21,944 bases of DNA. It comes from an uncultured Oscillospiraceae bacterium. Lineage in GTDB: Bacteria > Bacillota > Clostridia > Oscillospirales > Oscillospiraceae. Below are positions 1 to 7,706 of this stretch, piece by piece. Every line of letters begins with the position of its first letter. Within the stretch, counting starts at the first letter, position 1. The position numbers were made by a program, and so were the translations under genes. The stretch spans positions 1 to 21,944 of the forward strand of contig CAAFLE010000040.1 of the NCBI GenBank assembly GCA_900763675.1, read 5' to 3'. Below the pieces are notes generated by a model. The model ran no database searches. It had not been told where the DNA came from and was given only the letters and a program-made list of their open reading frames with translations.

Positions 1-537
1 ACCCTCCCCATCTCCTCCGCCGCTATCTGCGCCGGTCTTGGTCTGGTCGGTCTCGCCGGCGGCGCCTGCGTTGCTGGCTGCTCTGCTCACATGGTCGGCT
101 TCGCTGTTGCGTCCTACCGTGAGAACGGCGTGCAGGGTCTCCTTTCTCAGGGCCTCGGCACCTCCATGCTCCAGGTTCCCAACCTGGTCAAGAAACCCAT
201 CCTCTGGCTGCCCCCCGTGGTCGCTTCCATCGTGAACGGCCCGCTCGCCACCTGCCTGTTAAAGATGCAGATGAACGGCGCTGCCATCAACTCCGGCATG
301 GGTACCTCCGGTCTCTGCGGCCAGATCGGTCTCATTACCGGCTGGGCTGCCCCCATATGCGAAGAGAACGCCGCTCTCGGCGTCGACTTTGCTGCCGCCA
401 CTGCCAGCCCGGCTCTGAACTGGATCGGCCTCATCGTCTGCTCCTTCGTGATCCCCGCTCTTGTCAGCTGGCTCGTCAGCGAGCTCATGCGCAAGAAGGG
501 CCTCATCAAGGAAGGCGACTACGCTCTCGATCTGTAA
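1..537 (+). CDS. PTS_EIIC_2 / PfoR-like membrane transporter (C-terminal part)
   Basis: This is the last 178 codons of a gene that begins before the window; the frame is open from base 1 to the TAA at 535-537. The protein is hydrophobic and rich in Gly, Ala and small residues. It has probable membrane segments at the left edge, in the middle (around the PILWLPPVVASIVNGPLAT stretch) and near the end (WIGLIVCSFVIPALVSWLVS), and closes with a short charged tail. The GTSMLQVPN and MGTSGLCGQIG stretches are typical of the PTS_EIIC_2 family, which includes the so-called perfringolysin regulator PfoR and resembles the EIIC membrane part of phosphotransferase systems. Members often stand alone without EIIA/EIIB, and their substrates are mostly unknown. 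It lies just upstream of the catabolic cluster in the same orientation, so a role in substrate uptake is possible but unproven. The N-terminal half cannot be judged here. Confidence 0.82.
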   Translation, partial: TLPISSAAICAGLGLVGLAGGACVAGCSAHMVGFAVASYRENGVQGLLSQGLGTSMLQVPNLVKKPILWLPPVVASIVNGPLATCLLKMQMNGAAINSGMGTSGLCGQIGLITGWAAPICEENAALGVDFAAATASPALNWIGLIVCSFVIPALVSWLVSELMRKKGLIKEGDYALDL

Positions 538-582
538 TTCAGAAACAGGCACAACCTACTTACTCCCGGAGCAAGCTGCAGC

Positions 583-616
583 TCCGAGGTAAGCACAGCT
601 CGTGCGCGGATTTTTT
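583..616 (+). terminator. Weak intrinsic terminator candidate after the EIIC-like gene
   Basis: An interrupted hairpin (TCCG 583-586 with CGGA 607-610; GCAC 593-596 with GTGC 602-605, loop AGCTC) runs directly into six T residues at 611-616. The position 45 bases after the stop codon fits a terminator. The stem is short and broken, so this is a moderate call at best. Confidence 0.35.
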
Positions 617-640
617 AAAAAAGGCGTTGAGTTATTAAAC
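610..640 (+). promoter_or_regulatory. AT-rich probable promoter region for the catabolic cluster
   Basis: A roughly 30-base AT-rich island (TTTTTTAAAAAA at 611-622, then TTATTAAA at 632-639) stands out from GC-rich surroundings just before the structured leader of ena. TATTAA at 633-638 could serve as a -10 element. I see no convincing -35 hexamer at the right distance, so only the location is supported, not the exact promoter. Confidence 0.3.
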
Positions 641-644
641 ATTC

Positions 645-907
645 GCCGGTTCCCGGCGCCTTGTGCGCCGGGAATTGAGCGGATGGACTTAGGGAAAAAA
701 GTCGGCTCCCCAGCCACTGTTTGACCGGGGAACCAGGGGTTTCCTGCGCGGCAAGGGCAACCGCTCTTCCGGGCAACACCCCTGCCGCGACAGAACGACC
801 CCTTGGACGGGGCTGCCGTCACACCCGGACGGGCGGATTGACGGCGGAACGTCCGTGTGTACTCTGGCAAAACACTCCCGGCGAATTACTGCGCACGCCG
901 GGGGAGT
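645..907 (+). ncRNA. Structured leader RNA upstream of ena, possibly cobalamin-riboswitch-like
   Basis: Most of the 422 bases between the EIIC-like gene and ena are covered by potential RNA structure rather than coding sequence. Visible elements are a perfect 10-bp hairpin (650-659 with 665-674, loop CTTGT); AGGGAA at 691-696; GCCACTGT at 713-720, flanked by CCCC (708-711) and GGGG (727-730), which can pair; a 7-bp stem CAGGGGT (734-740) with ACCCCTG (778-784) enclosing GCGG/CCGC (748-751 with 761-764); CCCC/GGGG (799-802 with 809-812); and a bulged hairpin at 874-907 just before the ribosome binding site. The order GGTTCCC...GGGAA...AGGGAA...CCC..GCCACTGT...GGGG is reminiscent of the cobalamin riboswitch core. 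However, the usual GGTG-containing P6 region is missing and the distal AGYCAGGAGACCTGCC-type element is not clearly present. That the RNA is structured is fairly secure; its class is uncertain. Confidence 0.45.
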
Positions 908-959
908 TGGGCAAAACCACAATTCAATTGCTGAACGCAGCAGCAGAAGGGAGTTTACC

Positions 960-2120
960 ATGGCTACTCTGGTAATTAAGAACATCGGTAAAATCGTTTC
1001 CGGTGACATCGACCACCCCGTTCTTGAGGGCAGCGTCATTGTCATCAACGAGAACCTCATCGAGGCGATCGGCGGTGAAGAACTCCTCGCCAACATCGGC
1101 GACGCAACGGTCGTTGATGCCAACGGCACCACCGTCACCCCGGGTCTGTGGGACACGCACGTGCACGTCACCACGGCGGACGGCTACGGCACCCGTCAGA
1201 AGACCTTCGGGTTCATTGAGAGTGCGAAAAACGGCGGCGTGACCACTATGATCTCTGCCGGCGAATGCCATATCCCCGGCCATCCCAAGGGAGACCCCGC
1301 TTACACCAAGGCGCAGGCGATTGTCGGCCACAAGTGCTTTGCCAAGGGCGTTTCCGGCGTGAAGGTCGAAGGCGGCGGACTGATCCTCGAGAAGGGTCTC
1401 GTCGAGAAGGACTTTGAGGACCTTTCCAAGGAAGGCGTCTGGGTCGTCGGCGAGATCGGCCTCGGCACCGTCAACTGCCCCGAGACCGCGGCTCCCATGG
1501 TCGAATGGGCGCACAAGTACGGCTTCAAGGTGCAGATGCACACCGGCGGCACCTCCATCCCCGGCTCCTCCACCGTTACCGCGGACGACGTCATCAAGAC
1601 GAAGCCCGACGTGGTCTCCCACATCAACGGCGGTCCGACCTCCATTCCTCTGCACGAGGTTGACCGTATCATGGACGAGACGAAATTCGCCATGGAGATC
1701 GTGCAGTGCGGCAACCCCAAGACCGCGCAGTACGTCCTCAACCGCGCTGCCGAAAAGGGTCAGCTCGGCCGTGTGATTTTCGGCAACGACGCTCCGTCCG
1801 GCACGGGCATTATTCCTCTGGGCATCATGCGCAACATCAGCTTTGCCGCTTCCATGACCGACATCGCCCCCGAAGTCTGCGTCGCCATGGCGACCGGCAA
1901 CCCGGCGAAGGTCTACACGAAGCTCAACCGCGGCACCATCGCCCCGGGCAAGGAAGCTGACCTGCTGATCATGGACACCCCGATGGGCTCCGTCGGCAAG
2001 GACGCCATGGAAGCGTTCGCCTGCGGCGACATTCCGGGTCTGAGCTACGTCATCATCGACGGCAAGATCAACGTCAAGAAGTCCAGCAACACTCCTCCTG
2101 CGTCGAGAAAGCCCTGCTGA
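960..2120 (+). CDS. ena: Enamidase (1,4,5,6-tetrahydro-6-oxonicotinate hydrolase)
   Basis: The predicted 386-residue cytosolic amidohydrolase hydrolyses 1,4,5,6-tetrahydro-6-oxonicotinate to 2-formylglutarate and ammonia in nicotinate fermentation. The fold signature is clear: an N-terminal beta part, the metal-binding DTHVH motif (D65, H67, H69), a possible metal ligand E165 in VGEIGLG, later histidines H194 (QMHTGG) and H221 (SHINGG), and the catalytic aspartate D277 in FGNDAPSG. The length is close to that of the E. barkeri enzyme (about 385 residues, from memory). I chose ATG 960 because AGAAGGGAG lies just upstream and because the encoded MATLVIKNIGKIVSGD is a normal start for this family; the frame is open back to 855, but that extension is not family-like. 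It is the first gene of the cluster and sits behind the structured leader. A generic dihydroorotase-like or imidazolonepropionase-like amidohydrolase is the alternative, but the neighbours make enamidase very likely. Confidence 0.9.
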   Translation: MATLVIKNIGKIVSGDIDHPVLEGSVIVINENLIEAIGGEELLANIGDATVVDANGTTVTPGLWDTHVHVTTADGYGTRQKTFGFIESAKNGGVTTMISAGECHIPGHPKGDPAYTKAQAIVGHKCFAKGVSGVKVEGGGLILEKGLVEKDFEDLSKEGVWVVGEIGLGTVNCPETAAPMVEWAHKYGFKVQMHTGGTSIPGSSTVTADDVIKTKPDVVSHINGGPTSIPLHEVDRIMDETKFAMEIVQCGNPKTAQYVLNRAAEKGQLGRVIFGNDAPSGTGIIPLGIMRNISFAASMTDIAPEVCVAMATGNPAKVYTKLNRGTIAPGKEADLLIMDTPMGSVGKDAMEAFACGDIPGLSYVIIDGKINVKKSSNTPPASRKPC

Positions 2121-2181
2121 GCTTTGCTCGCACAGAAGCCCAACTCAAACCGCTATAATTTTTTCATAGGAGGATATACCA

Positions 2182-2802
2182 ATGAAAGAGCCTAAGATCC
2201 GCAAGATCGTTACCAACCTCGAAGAAGTGTTCTACGAGGGCGGCGCTGAGAAGCCGGTCGAGACCAACTCCGGCCGCAAGTCCATCAAGACCGTTTCCGT
2301 CGCTGCGGTCATCAAGAACCCGTACGCCGGCGTGTGGCAGGAAGACCTGTCCGAGCTGACCGAGTACGGCGAGTACCTGGGCGACCTGCTCACCAAGAAG
2401 GGTGCCGAGCTGATCGGCGCCGAGAACGTTGAGACCTACGGCAAGGGCTGCATCGTCGGTCTCGACGGCGAGCTGGAGCATTCCTCCGCTATGCTGCACC
2501 CGAAGTCCGGCAAGACCATCCGCGCTGCCATCGGCGGCGGCAAGTCCATCATTCCTTCCAACGAGAAGGTCGGCCCTGCCGGTTCCGAGCTGGACATCTC
2601 CCTGCACTACAAGGATGCCGCCTTCGTGCGCACCCACTACGGCTCCTTCGCGGTCCGTATTCCCGATGCCCCGAAGAACGACGAGATCGTCATGGCGGTC
2701 GTGCTGGCTGACGCCGGTCGTCCCCATGCCGTCGTCAACGGCGCCGGCCGTATCGGCGGTCTGCAGAAGTCCGAAGCCAAGTGCGAGGACGGTATGCACT
2801 AA
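2182..2802 (+). CDS. DUF1185 / 'amino acid synthesis' family protein
   Basis: This 206-residue soluble protein belongs to the PF06684 (DUF1185, AA_synth) family, recognised from the stretches KTVSVAAVIKNPYAG, GKGCIVGLDGELEHSSAMLHP and AFVRTHYGSFAVRIPDAPK and from its usual length. No enzymatic role is firmly established for the family; members often occur beside amidohydrolase or catabolic genes. The ribosome binding site AGGAGG (2168-2173) is ideal for ATG 2182. It lies 61 bases after ena and is followed by a strong hairpin at 2819-2848, so it may form a two-gene unit with ena. From memory, the equivalent place in the pathway is where 2-formylglutarate reductase (Hgd) would be needed, but this protein has no Rossmann GxGxxG motif and is not a 3-hydroxyisobutyrate-dehydrogenase-type enzyme. 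Its function here is unknown. Confidence 0.85.
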   Translation: MKEPKIRKIVTNLEEVFYEGGAEKPVETNSGRKSIKTVSVAAVIKNPYAGVWQEDLSELTEYGEYLGDLLTKKGAELIGAENVETYGKGCIVGLDGELEHSSAMLHPKSGKTIRAAIGGGKSIIPSNEKVGPAGSELDISLHYKDAAFVRTHYGSFAVRIPDAPKNDEIVMAVVLADAGRPHAVVNGAGRIGGLQKSEAKCEDGMH

Positions 2803-2818
2803 TTTCCCCGCGGTTAAC

Positions 2819-2848
2819 AATAGCCCCCTTGGCAACAAGGGGGCTATT
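2819..2848 (+). terminator. Perfect 12-bp hairpin between the DUF1185 gene and dmdA
   Basis: AATAGCCCCCTT (2819-2830) and AAGGGGGCTATT (2837-2848) form a perfect 12-bp stem with a 6-base loop. It is followed only by TCTAAGAG, so the T tract is weak. It may be a partial terminator or an RNA processing/stability element that sets ena and the DUF1185 gene apart from the downstream dmdA-hmd genes. Confidence 0.6.
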
Positions 2849-2903
2849 TCTAAGAGTGTGACCGCAGATTCGCTGCGGTAAAAAGGCCTGGAGGACAGAA
2901 GTA

Positions 2904-4088
2904 ATGAACCTTATAGAAAAGTATCTGGCAAAAGCGGCTGGCAAGGATCATGTCGCCCCCGGCCAGGATCTCACCTGCAAGGTGAGCTTTGTCGCCGCCC
3001 ATGATGTGACGGCTCCCATCGCCATCCGTATGTTCCGCGAGATCGGCGTAAAGAAGGTTTTCGATCCCAGCCGTGTGGCGCTGATCGTTGACCATGTGTA
3101 TCCCGCCGCCACGGAGAAGGCCCGCGCCAACGTCTGGGCGATGGACGATTTCTCCAAGGAATTCGGCGTACCCCTGTATCAGCGCGGGGAAGGCGTTATC
3201 CACCAGCTGATGTTTGAAAAGCACAAGCAGAACCCCGGCGATATTGTATGTATTGCAGACTCCCACACCGGCACCTGCGGCGGCTACGGTCAGATCGGCA
3301 TCGGCGTCGGCTCCACCGAGCTGGCGGCGGCGATGGCGACCGGCACGCTCGATCTGGAGGTGCCTCAGGTTGTGCAGATATATCTCACCGGCAAGCTCCC
3401 CTCCAACGTTTTCGGCAAGGACCTCATTCTCTATCTCGGCAGCAAGTTCGGCTCCGACTATCTCGTGGACCGCGGACTGCTCTTCACCGGTCCCGGCATC
3501 GACGAGCTTTCCATCGCCGAGCGCATGACCGTTTGCAACATGGGCATCGAGATCGGCAGCATGATTACCATCTTCGGTACCGAGGAGAAGGAGACCAACT
3601 GCTTCGAGACCTATGAGATTGATCTTTCCACGCTCGAGCCGCAGATCTCCTGCCCGTTCAGCCCCGCGAACGTCGTTCCGGTGCGCGAAAAGGCGGGCAT
3701 CAAGGTCACGCAGGTCGTCGTCGGCAGCTGCACCAACGGCCGTCTCAACGACATGGAGCAGGTCGCCAAGGCGTTCAAGGGCAAGAAGGTCAACCCCGAT
3801 GTAAACGTCCTCATCGTTCCCGCCTCCCGCGAGATTCTTGGCGAGATGGAGGAGCGCGGCTGGACGAAGATCATCCGCGACGCCGGCGCCACCATTCTCA
3901 ACCCCGGCTGCGGCTCATGCTTCGGCGCCCACGAGGGACTCATCACGCCGCGTGACGTGTGCGTCTCTACGACGAACCGCAACTTCCCGGGCCGCATGGG
4001 CAGCAAGGTCGGTCAGATCTATCTGGCAAGCCCCGCTACCGCGGCTGCCACCGCCCTCACGGGCGTTATCACCGTTCCGGAGGTGTAA
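2904..4088 (+). CDS. dmdA: 2,3-Dimethylmalate dehydratase, large subunit
   Basis: The 394-residue protein of the aconitase / LeuC-HacA family carries the [4Fe-4S] cluster of the two-subunit enzyme that hydrates 2,3-dimethylmaleate to (2R,3S)-2,3-dimethylmalate in the catabolic direction. The expected cluster cysteines are visible: C276 in GSCTNGR, and C336 and C339 in NPGCGSCFG. The conserved DSHT motif is at residues 119-122. ATG 2904 is preceded by GGAGG at 2890-2894. dmdB follows within a few bases and its ribosome binding site overlaps the end of dmdA, indicating translational coupling of the subunits. By sequence alone it could be called 3-isopropylmalate dehydratase large subunit. The neighbours (mgm, mii, dml) and the absence of leuA/leuB favour dimethylmalate dehydratase. 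Confidence 0.88.
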   Translation: MNLIEKYLAKAAGKDHVAPGQDLTCKVSFVAAHDVTAPIAIRMFREIGVKKVFDPSRVALIVDHVYPAATEKARANVWAMDDFSKEFGVPLYQRGEGVIHQLMFEKHKQNPGDIVCIADSHTGTCGGYGQIGIGVGSTELAAAMATGTLDLEVPQVVQIYLTGKLPSNVFGKDLILYLGSKFGSDYLVDRGLLFTGPGIDELSIAERMTVCNMGIEIGSMITIFGTEEKETNCFETYEIDLSTLEPQISCPFSPANVVPVREKAGIKVTQVVVGSCTNGRLNDMEQVAKAFKGKKVNPDVNVLIVPASREILGEMEERGWTKIIRDAGATILNPGCGSCFGAHEGLITPRDVCVSTTNRNFPGRMGSKVGQIYLASPATAAATALTGVITVPEV

Positions 4089-4093
4089 GCATC

Positions 4094-4588
4094 ATGGATA
4101 AAATCAGAGGTAAGGTAATCATTCTCGGCGACGATGTCGATACCGACCAGATCCTCCCCGGCTACGCGATGAGCGAGCCGTACGAGGAGATCGGAAAGTA
4201 TGCCATGGCGGGTCTGCCGACCGAGGATTTCAAGCTCAACCGCGAGCCGGGCTGCATTCTCGTCGCGGGGCGCAACTTCGGCTGCGGCTCCTCCCGCGAG
4301 CAGGCGCCCATCGCACTCAAGCAGGCGCAGGTCGCGCTCGTCGTGGCGCAGGGCTTCGCCCGCATCTTCCGCCGCAACTGCATCAACATCGGTATGCCGG
4401 TGTTCGTTGCCGACGCGGTGAGCAAGCTCCACACCGGCGAGATCATTGAAGTCGATCTCGAAAAGGGTACGATCACCGCGCCCTGCGGCGTGATCGAATC
4501 CGCGCCGCTCTCCGAGAGCGTTCTCAAAACGCTGGAATACGGCGGACTCATTCCCCGCGTGCGTGCCGAGCTCGGCATCACCGACTGA
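4094..4588 (+). CDS. dmdB: 2,3-Dimethylmalate dehydratase, small subunit
   Basis: The 164-residue partner of DmdA belongs to the LeuD / aconitase swivelling-domain family. The signature GDDVDTDQILPG lies near the N-terminus, and the substrate-loop motif GCGSSREQAP starts at residue 63 (C64, S66, S67, R68, E69), comparable to GCGSSREHAP in LeuD. The length is normal for a bacterial small subunit. I chose ATG 4094 because GGAGGTG (4079-4085) lies 8 bases upstream and overlaps the dmdA stop codon; the upstream in-frame extension to 3959 would run inside dmdA and is not family-like. The replacement of His by Gln in the REH motif may reflect a substrate different from isopropylmalate, but that is inference. 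It completes the active dehydratase with DmdA. Confidence 0.88.
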   Translation: MDKIRGKVIILGDDVDTDQILPGYAMSEPYEEIGKYAMAGLPTEDFKLNREPGCILVAGRNFGCGSSREQAPIALKQAQVALVVAQGFARIFRRNCINIGMPVFVADAVSKLHTGEIIEVDLEKGTITAPCGVIESAPLSESVLKTLEYGGLIPRVRAELGITD

Positions 4589-4630
4589 CGGTCAGAAATA
4601 ACATTTACGGATAGTAAGAGGAGAAAAGCT

Positions 4631-6523
4631 ATGGCAATGAAAGACCCTCAGGCAAGGACAAAGCAGATCATCAAAGACGACATAGAAACCATCCGCGCCT
4701 ATGCCGACGCCTTTGACGTGGAAATGCCCGACCTTGACGAAAACGGCGAGGTCGTCGGTCTGCCCGCTCCGTACCCCCGCGAGGTCGCCGGCGTCGTCCG
4801 CAGCGGCTACCGCATCTACGAGCTGGGACAGAAGGCGCTCGAAACCGGTATGCCCTGTCTGAACCCGATCCTCGGTCGAAACAGCGCCGAGGAGACGTGG
4901 AAGGAATCCAACGACATTTATAAGTATGCCGAGAAGTTCGGACAGACCGTGTTCCAGTTCGTCCACTCCGAGGCGACCCGCCACATCGACCCGCTCAAGG
5001 GCCGCGAGCTGATCGACCAGTCCCGCGGCAAGGGCGGCATCACGCCCAAGGGCGAGCGCGAGTTCATCCAGATGGGCGGCGGCGCGAAGCACCCGGTACG
5101 CATCAACGCCACCGGCGACACCGCGCACATCAACATCCTCAACGCCCTGATCGCGGGCTTTGACGGCACCGACATCGGACCGGTCATCCATGTCCACTTC
5201 GGCGGCCGCGGCATCCACGACTTCCGCACGAAGGTCGTCAACGGCTACAAGTCCTGCATCGTCTGCGCCGAGAACAAGATCTTCGCGCAGCTCGACACCC
5301 ACAAGCACATCAACAACATCGGCGGCACCGACGGCATGGCGATTGCCATGTGTCTCCTCTCTGAGGGCATTGCCACCCACGCCGGTCTCCCCTGGGAGCT
5401 GTCCGGCATCCAGATGAACGTCGGCGGCAATAACCTGTACCGCGATCTCGCCATCATGCGTGCGTTCCGGCACAATATGCTCTCCAAGAGCCTGATCGTC
5501 GTTCCCGAAACGTTCCAGCATCCGCCCGCGAACCTCATCGCGGAGCAGGCGCACTTCGCCCGCATGGCGATCTCCGCCAAGCTCGGCGGCGCGAACTTCT
5601 ACCGCCCGAAGGCGGCGGAAAGCGTCGGCATCCCGACCGGCGACTCCATGGGTCAGGCGTGCTGGGCGACGCTCGACGTATTCCAGCATACGTACAACCC
5701 CGGCATCGAGTCCCCGAAGATCGACGAATACGAGAACATGATGATGGACGAGGCGTTCGCCGTTCTCGAAGCCGTTCTCAAGCTGCCCGCCCACAGCCTG
5801 CACCAGGGCTGCCTGACCGAGGAGTTCTGGAAGCAGTGGACGGATGAAGAGCTGATCGACCTCATCGTTGACGGCGGCAAGTCCGGCAAGATGGACACCC
5901 CGCGTGCCGGCGGCTGGGATCTCAAGCGCTTCGTCAAGACGAACCGCGACCCCGACGGCATCACCCGGTATGTCGAGGGCTACACGCCGCTGGGCGTCGA
6001 TCCGTCCCGCTGCCCGATCACGAAAGAACACGTTACCGTGCATATCGAGAAGCCGCCCACACGCAAGGAGAAGATCGTCCTCGCGACCGTCGGCGCGGAC
6101 GCGCACGTCAACGGCATCAACACCATCCGCGAGGCGTTCCAGGACGCCGGCTATGAGATCATCTTCCTGCGCGGCATGAACCTGCCCGAGACCGTGGCGG
6201 AGGTCGCCGCGGAAGCGAAGGCGAACGCCATCGGCGTGAGCAACCTGCTCGGACTCGGCGTCACGCTGTTCCCGCGTGTCGGCAAGCGTCTCGAAGAGCT
6301 GGGTCTGCGCGACAAGACGATTGTGTGGGCGGGCGGACGTATCGCCGAAAAGGAAGAGGAACACGCCTATTACGAGAAGAAGATCGCGGAAGAGGGCACC
6401 GGCTTCATGGGCGTTGACGCCTTCTTCGGTCCGGAATCCACCCCCGAGCAGTGCGTGACGAAGATCACCGAGCTGATCGAGGCGAAGGAGAAGGAACTCG
6501 CCGAGAAGGAAGAAAACAAGTAA
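4631..6523 (+). CDS. mgm: 2-Methyleneglutarate mutase (AdoCbl-dependent)
   Basis: The 630-residue protein is the coenzyme-B12 carbon-skeleton mutase that interconverts 2-methyleneglutarate and (R)-3-methylitaconate by a radical mechanism. The large N-terminal part (about residues 1-470) has the features of the specific 2-methyleneglutarate mutase catalytic domain. The C-terminal cobalamin-binding domain starts near residue 483 with the base-off DxHxxG motif (D490, H492, G495), followed by SNLLGLG and WAGGRI, matching the family's later cobalamin-binding segments. E. barkeri Mgm is slightly shorter (about 614 residues, from memory). A strong AGAGGAGAA precedes ATG 4631. The final 25 residues are an acidic/basic helix rich in E and K. 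The neighbours mii (next gene) and the MutL-like ATPase support the assignment; glutamate mutase and methylmalonyl-CoA mutase are excluded by the overall architecture. Confidence 0.93.
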   Translation: MAMKDPQARTKQIIKDDIETIRAYADAFDVEMPDLDENGEVVGLPAPYPREVAGVVRSGYRIYELGQKALETGMPCLNPILGRNSAEETWKESNDIYKYAEKFGQTVFQFVHSEATRHIDPLKGRELIDQSRGKGGITPKGEREFIQMGGGAKHPVRINATGDTAHINILNALIAGFDGTDIGPVIHVHFGGRGIHDFRTKVVNGYKSCIVCAENKIFAQLDTHKHINNIGGTDGMAIAMCLLSEGIATHAGLPWELSGIQMNVGGNNLYRDLAIMRAFRHNMLSKSLIVVPETFQHPPANLIAEQAHFARMAISAKLGGANFYRPKAAESVGIPTGDSMGQACWATLDVFQHTYNPGIESPKIDEYENMMMDEAFAVLEAVLKLPAHSLHQGCLTEEFWKQWTDEELIDLIVDGGKSGKMDTPRAGGWDLKRFVKTNRDPDGITRYVEGYTPLGVDPSRCPITKEHVTVHIEKPPTRKEKIVLATVGADAHVNGINTIREAFQDAGYEIIFLRGMNLPETVAEVAAEAKANAIGVSNLLGLGVTLFPRVGKRLEELGLRDKTIVWAGGRIAEKEEEHAYYEKKIAEEGTGFMGVDAFFGPESTPEQCVTKITELIEAKEKELAEKEENK

Positions 6524-6544
6524 TTCAGGAAGGAAAAGAATAAC

Positions 6545-7696
6545 ATGGATCAGTATAGAATTCCGTGCGTCATCATGCGTGCCGGCACCAGCAAGGGCAT
6601 TTTCCTCAAGGAAAACGATCTGCCCGCGCCCGGTCCTGCGCGTGACGAAATGATTCTGCAGATTTTCGGTTCCCCCGACAAGCGCCAGATCAACGGTCTG
6701 GCGGGCGCCGACCCGCTGACGAGCAAGCTCGCCGTCATCGGACCGAGCAAGCAGCCCGGCTGCGACGTGGACTACACGTTCGCACAGGTCTCCATCACCG
6801 ACGCCGTTGTGGACTGGAACGGCAACTGCGGCAACATCTCCTCCGGCGTTGCGCCGTTTGCAATTGACGAGTCCATCGTGAAGTGCCACGAGGGTCTCAA
6901 CGAGATCACCATCTGGCAGGTCAACACCCAGAAGGTCATGAAGTCCTACGTCCTCGTCGAGAACGGCAAGGCGAAGGTCACCGGCGACGTCGCCATCGCG
7001 GGCGTTCCCGGCACCGGCGCTCTCATCCAGATGGATATGTCCGGCACCGCCGGCGCCGCCACCGGCAAGCTCCTGCCGACCGGCAACGCCGTGGACGTCA
7101 TCGAGACGAGCCGCGGACCCATCGAGGCGTCCATCGTGGACTGCGCCAACCCTGTGATCTTCGTCCGCGCCGAGTCCGTCGGCATGAAGGGTACCGAGGA
7201 CCAGGTCGAGATCGACGGCAACAAGGAGCTGCTCGCCTATCTCGAAGAGATCCGCGGCATCGCCTGCGTCAAGTGCGGCATGGCGAAGGATCTCGCCGAC
7301 GCCACGAAGAACTCCCCGGCATTCCCGATGGTCGCGTTCATCACCGAGGCGCAGGATTACTACTACCCCCCCGAGAAGAAGACCATCAAGAAGGACGAGG
7401 TCGATCTCGTTTCCCGTCTGATGTTCATGCAGGTTCTGCATAAGACCTACGCCGGCACCGCAACGGTCTGCACCGGCGTCGCCGCGAAGATCCCCGGCAC
7501 CATCGTCAACCAGGTCATCGGCAAGGAGAACCCCGAGGAGCTGGTGCGCATCGGTCATCCCGCCGGCGTCATCAACTGCTACTCCGAGGTCACGCCCGAC
7601 CTGACGGTCAAAAAGGCCGCCATTGAGCGCACCGCCCGCCGCCTCATGGAAGGCTATGCGCTGCTCGAAAAGTCCAAGGACCCCCGCAGAAAATAA
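6545..7696 (+). CDS. mii: 3-Methylitaconate delta-isomerase (PrpF family)
   Basis: The 383-residue cofactor-independent isomerase shifts the double bond of (R)-3-methylitaconate to give 2,3-dimethylmaleate. It belongs to the PrpF / diaminopimelate-epimerase-like fold: the protein opens with IPCVIMRAGTSKGIFL, a strong PrpF-type start, and has the conserved WNGNCGNISSG stretch with a cysteine at about residue 95, in the region of the catalytic cysteine of the family. The length matches E. barkeri Mii (about 379 residues, from memory). The gene starts 21 bases after the mgm stop, with a GGAAGG ribosome binding site. On sequence alone it might be annotated 'PrpF, aconitate isomerase', or DUF453; its place directly after mgm makes the methylitaconate reaction the best call. 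Confidence 0.88.
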   Translation: MDQYRIPCVIMRAGTSKGIFLKENDLPAPGPARDEMILQIFGSPDKRQINGLAGADPLTSKLAVIGPSKQPGCDVDYTFAQVSITDAVVDWNGNCGNISSGVAPFAIDESIVKCHEGLNEITIWQVNTQKVMKSYVLVENGKAKVTGDVAIAGVPGTGALIQMDMSGTAGAATGKLLPTGNAVDVIETSRGPIEASIVDCANPVIFVRAESVGMKGTEDQVEIDGNKELLAYLEEIRGIACVKCGMAKDLADATKNSPAFPMVAFITEAQDYYYPPEKKTIKKDEVDLVSRLMFMQVLHKTYAGTATVCTGVAAKIPGTIVNQVIGKENPEELVRIGHPAGVINCYSEVTPDLTVKKAAIERTARRLMEGYALLEKSKDPRRK

Positions 7697-7706
7697 GCAT
7701 CCAAGC

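Noticed and set aside
855..959. Upstream extension of ena to a GTG at 855
   Set aside because: The extension has no family-like sequence, crosses the leader hairpin at 874-907, and ATG 960 has a good ribosome binding site.
2154..2159. Perfect TATAAT before the DUF1185 gene
   Set aside because: No -35 hexamer lies 16-19 bases upstream and the start site would leave almost no leader. Probably chance or a very weak internal promoter.
2904..4588. Leucine biosynthesis leuCD
   Set aside because: There is no leuA, leuB or leader peptide; the genes lie between enamidase and the B12 mutase, and the REQ in place of REH in the small subunit differs from typical LeuD.
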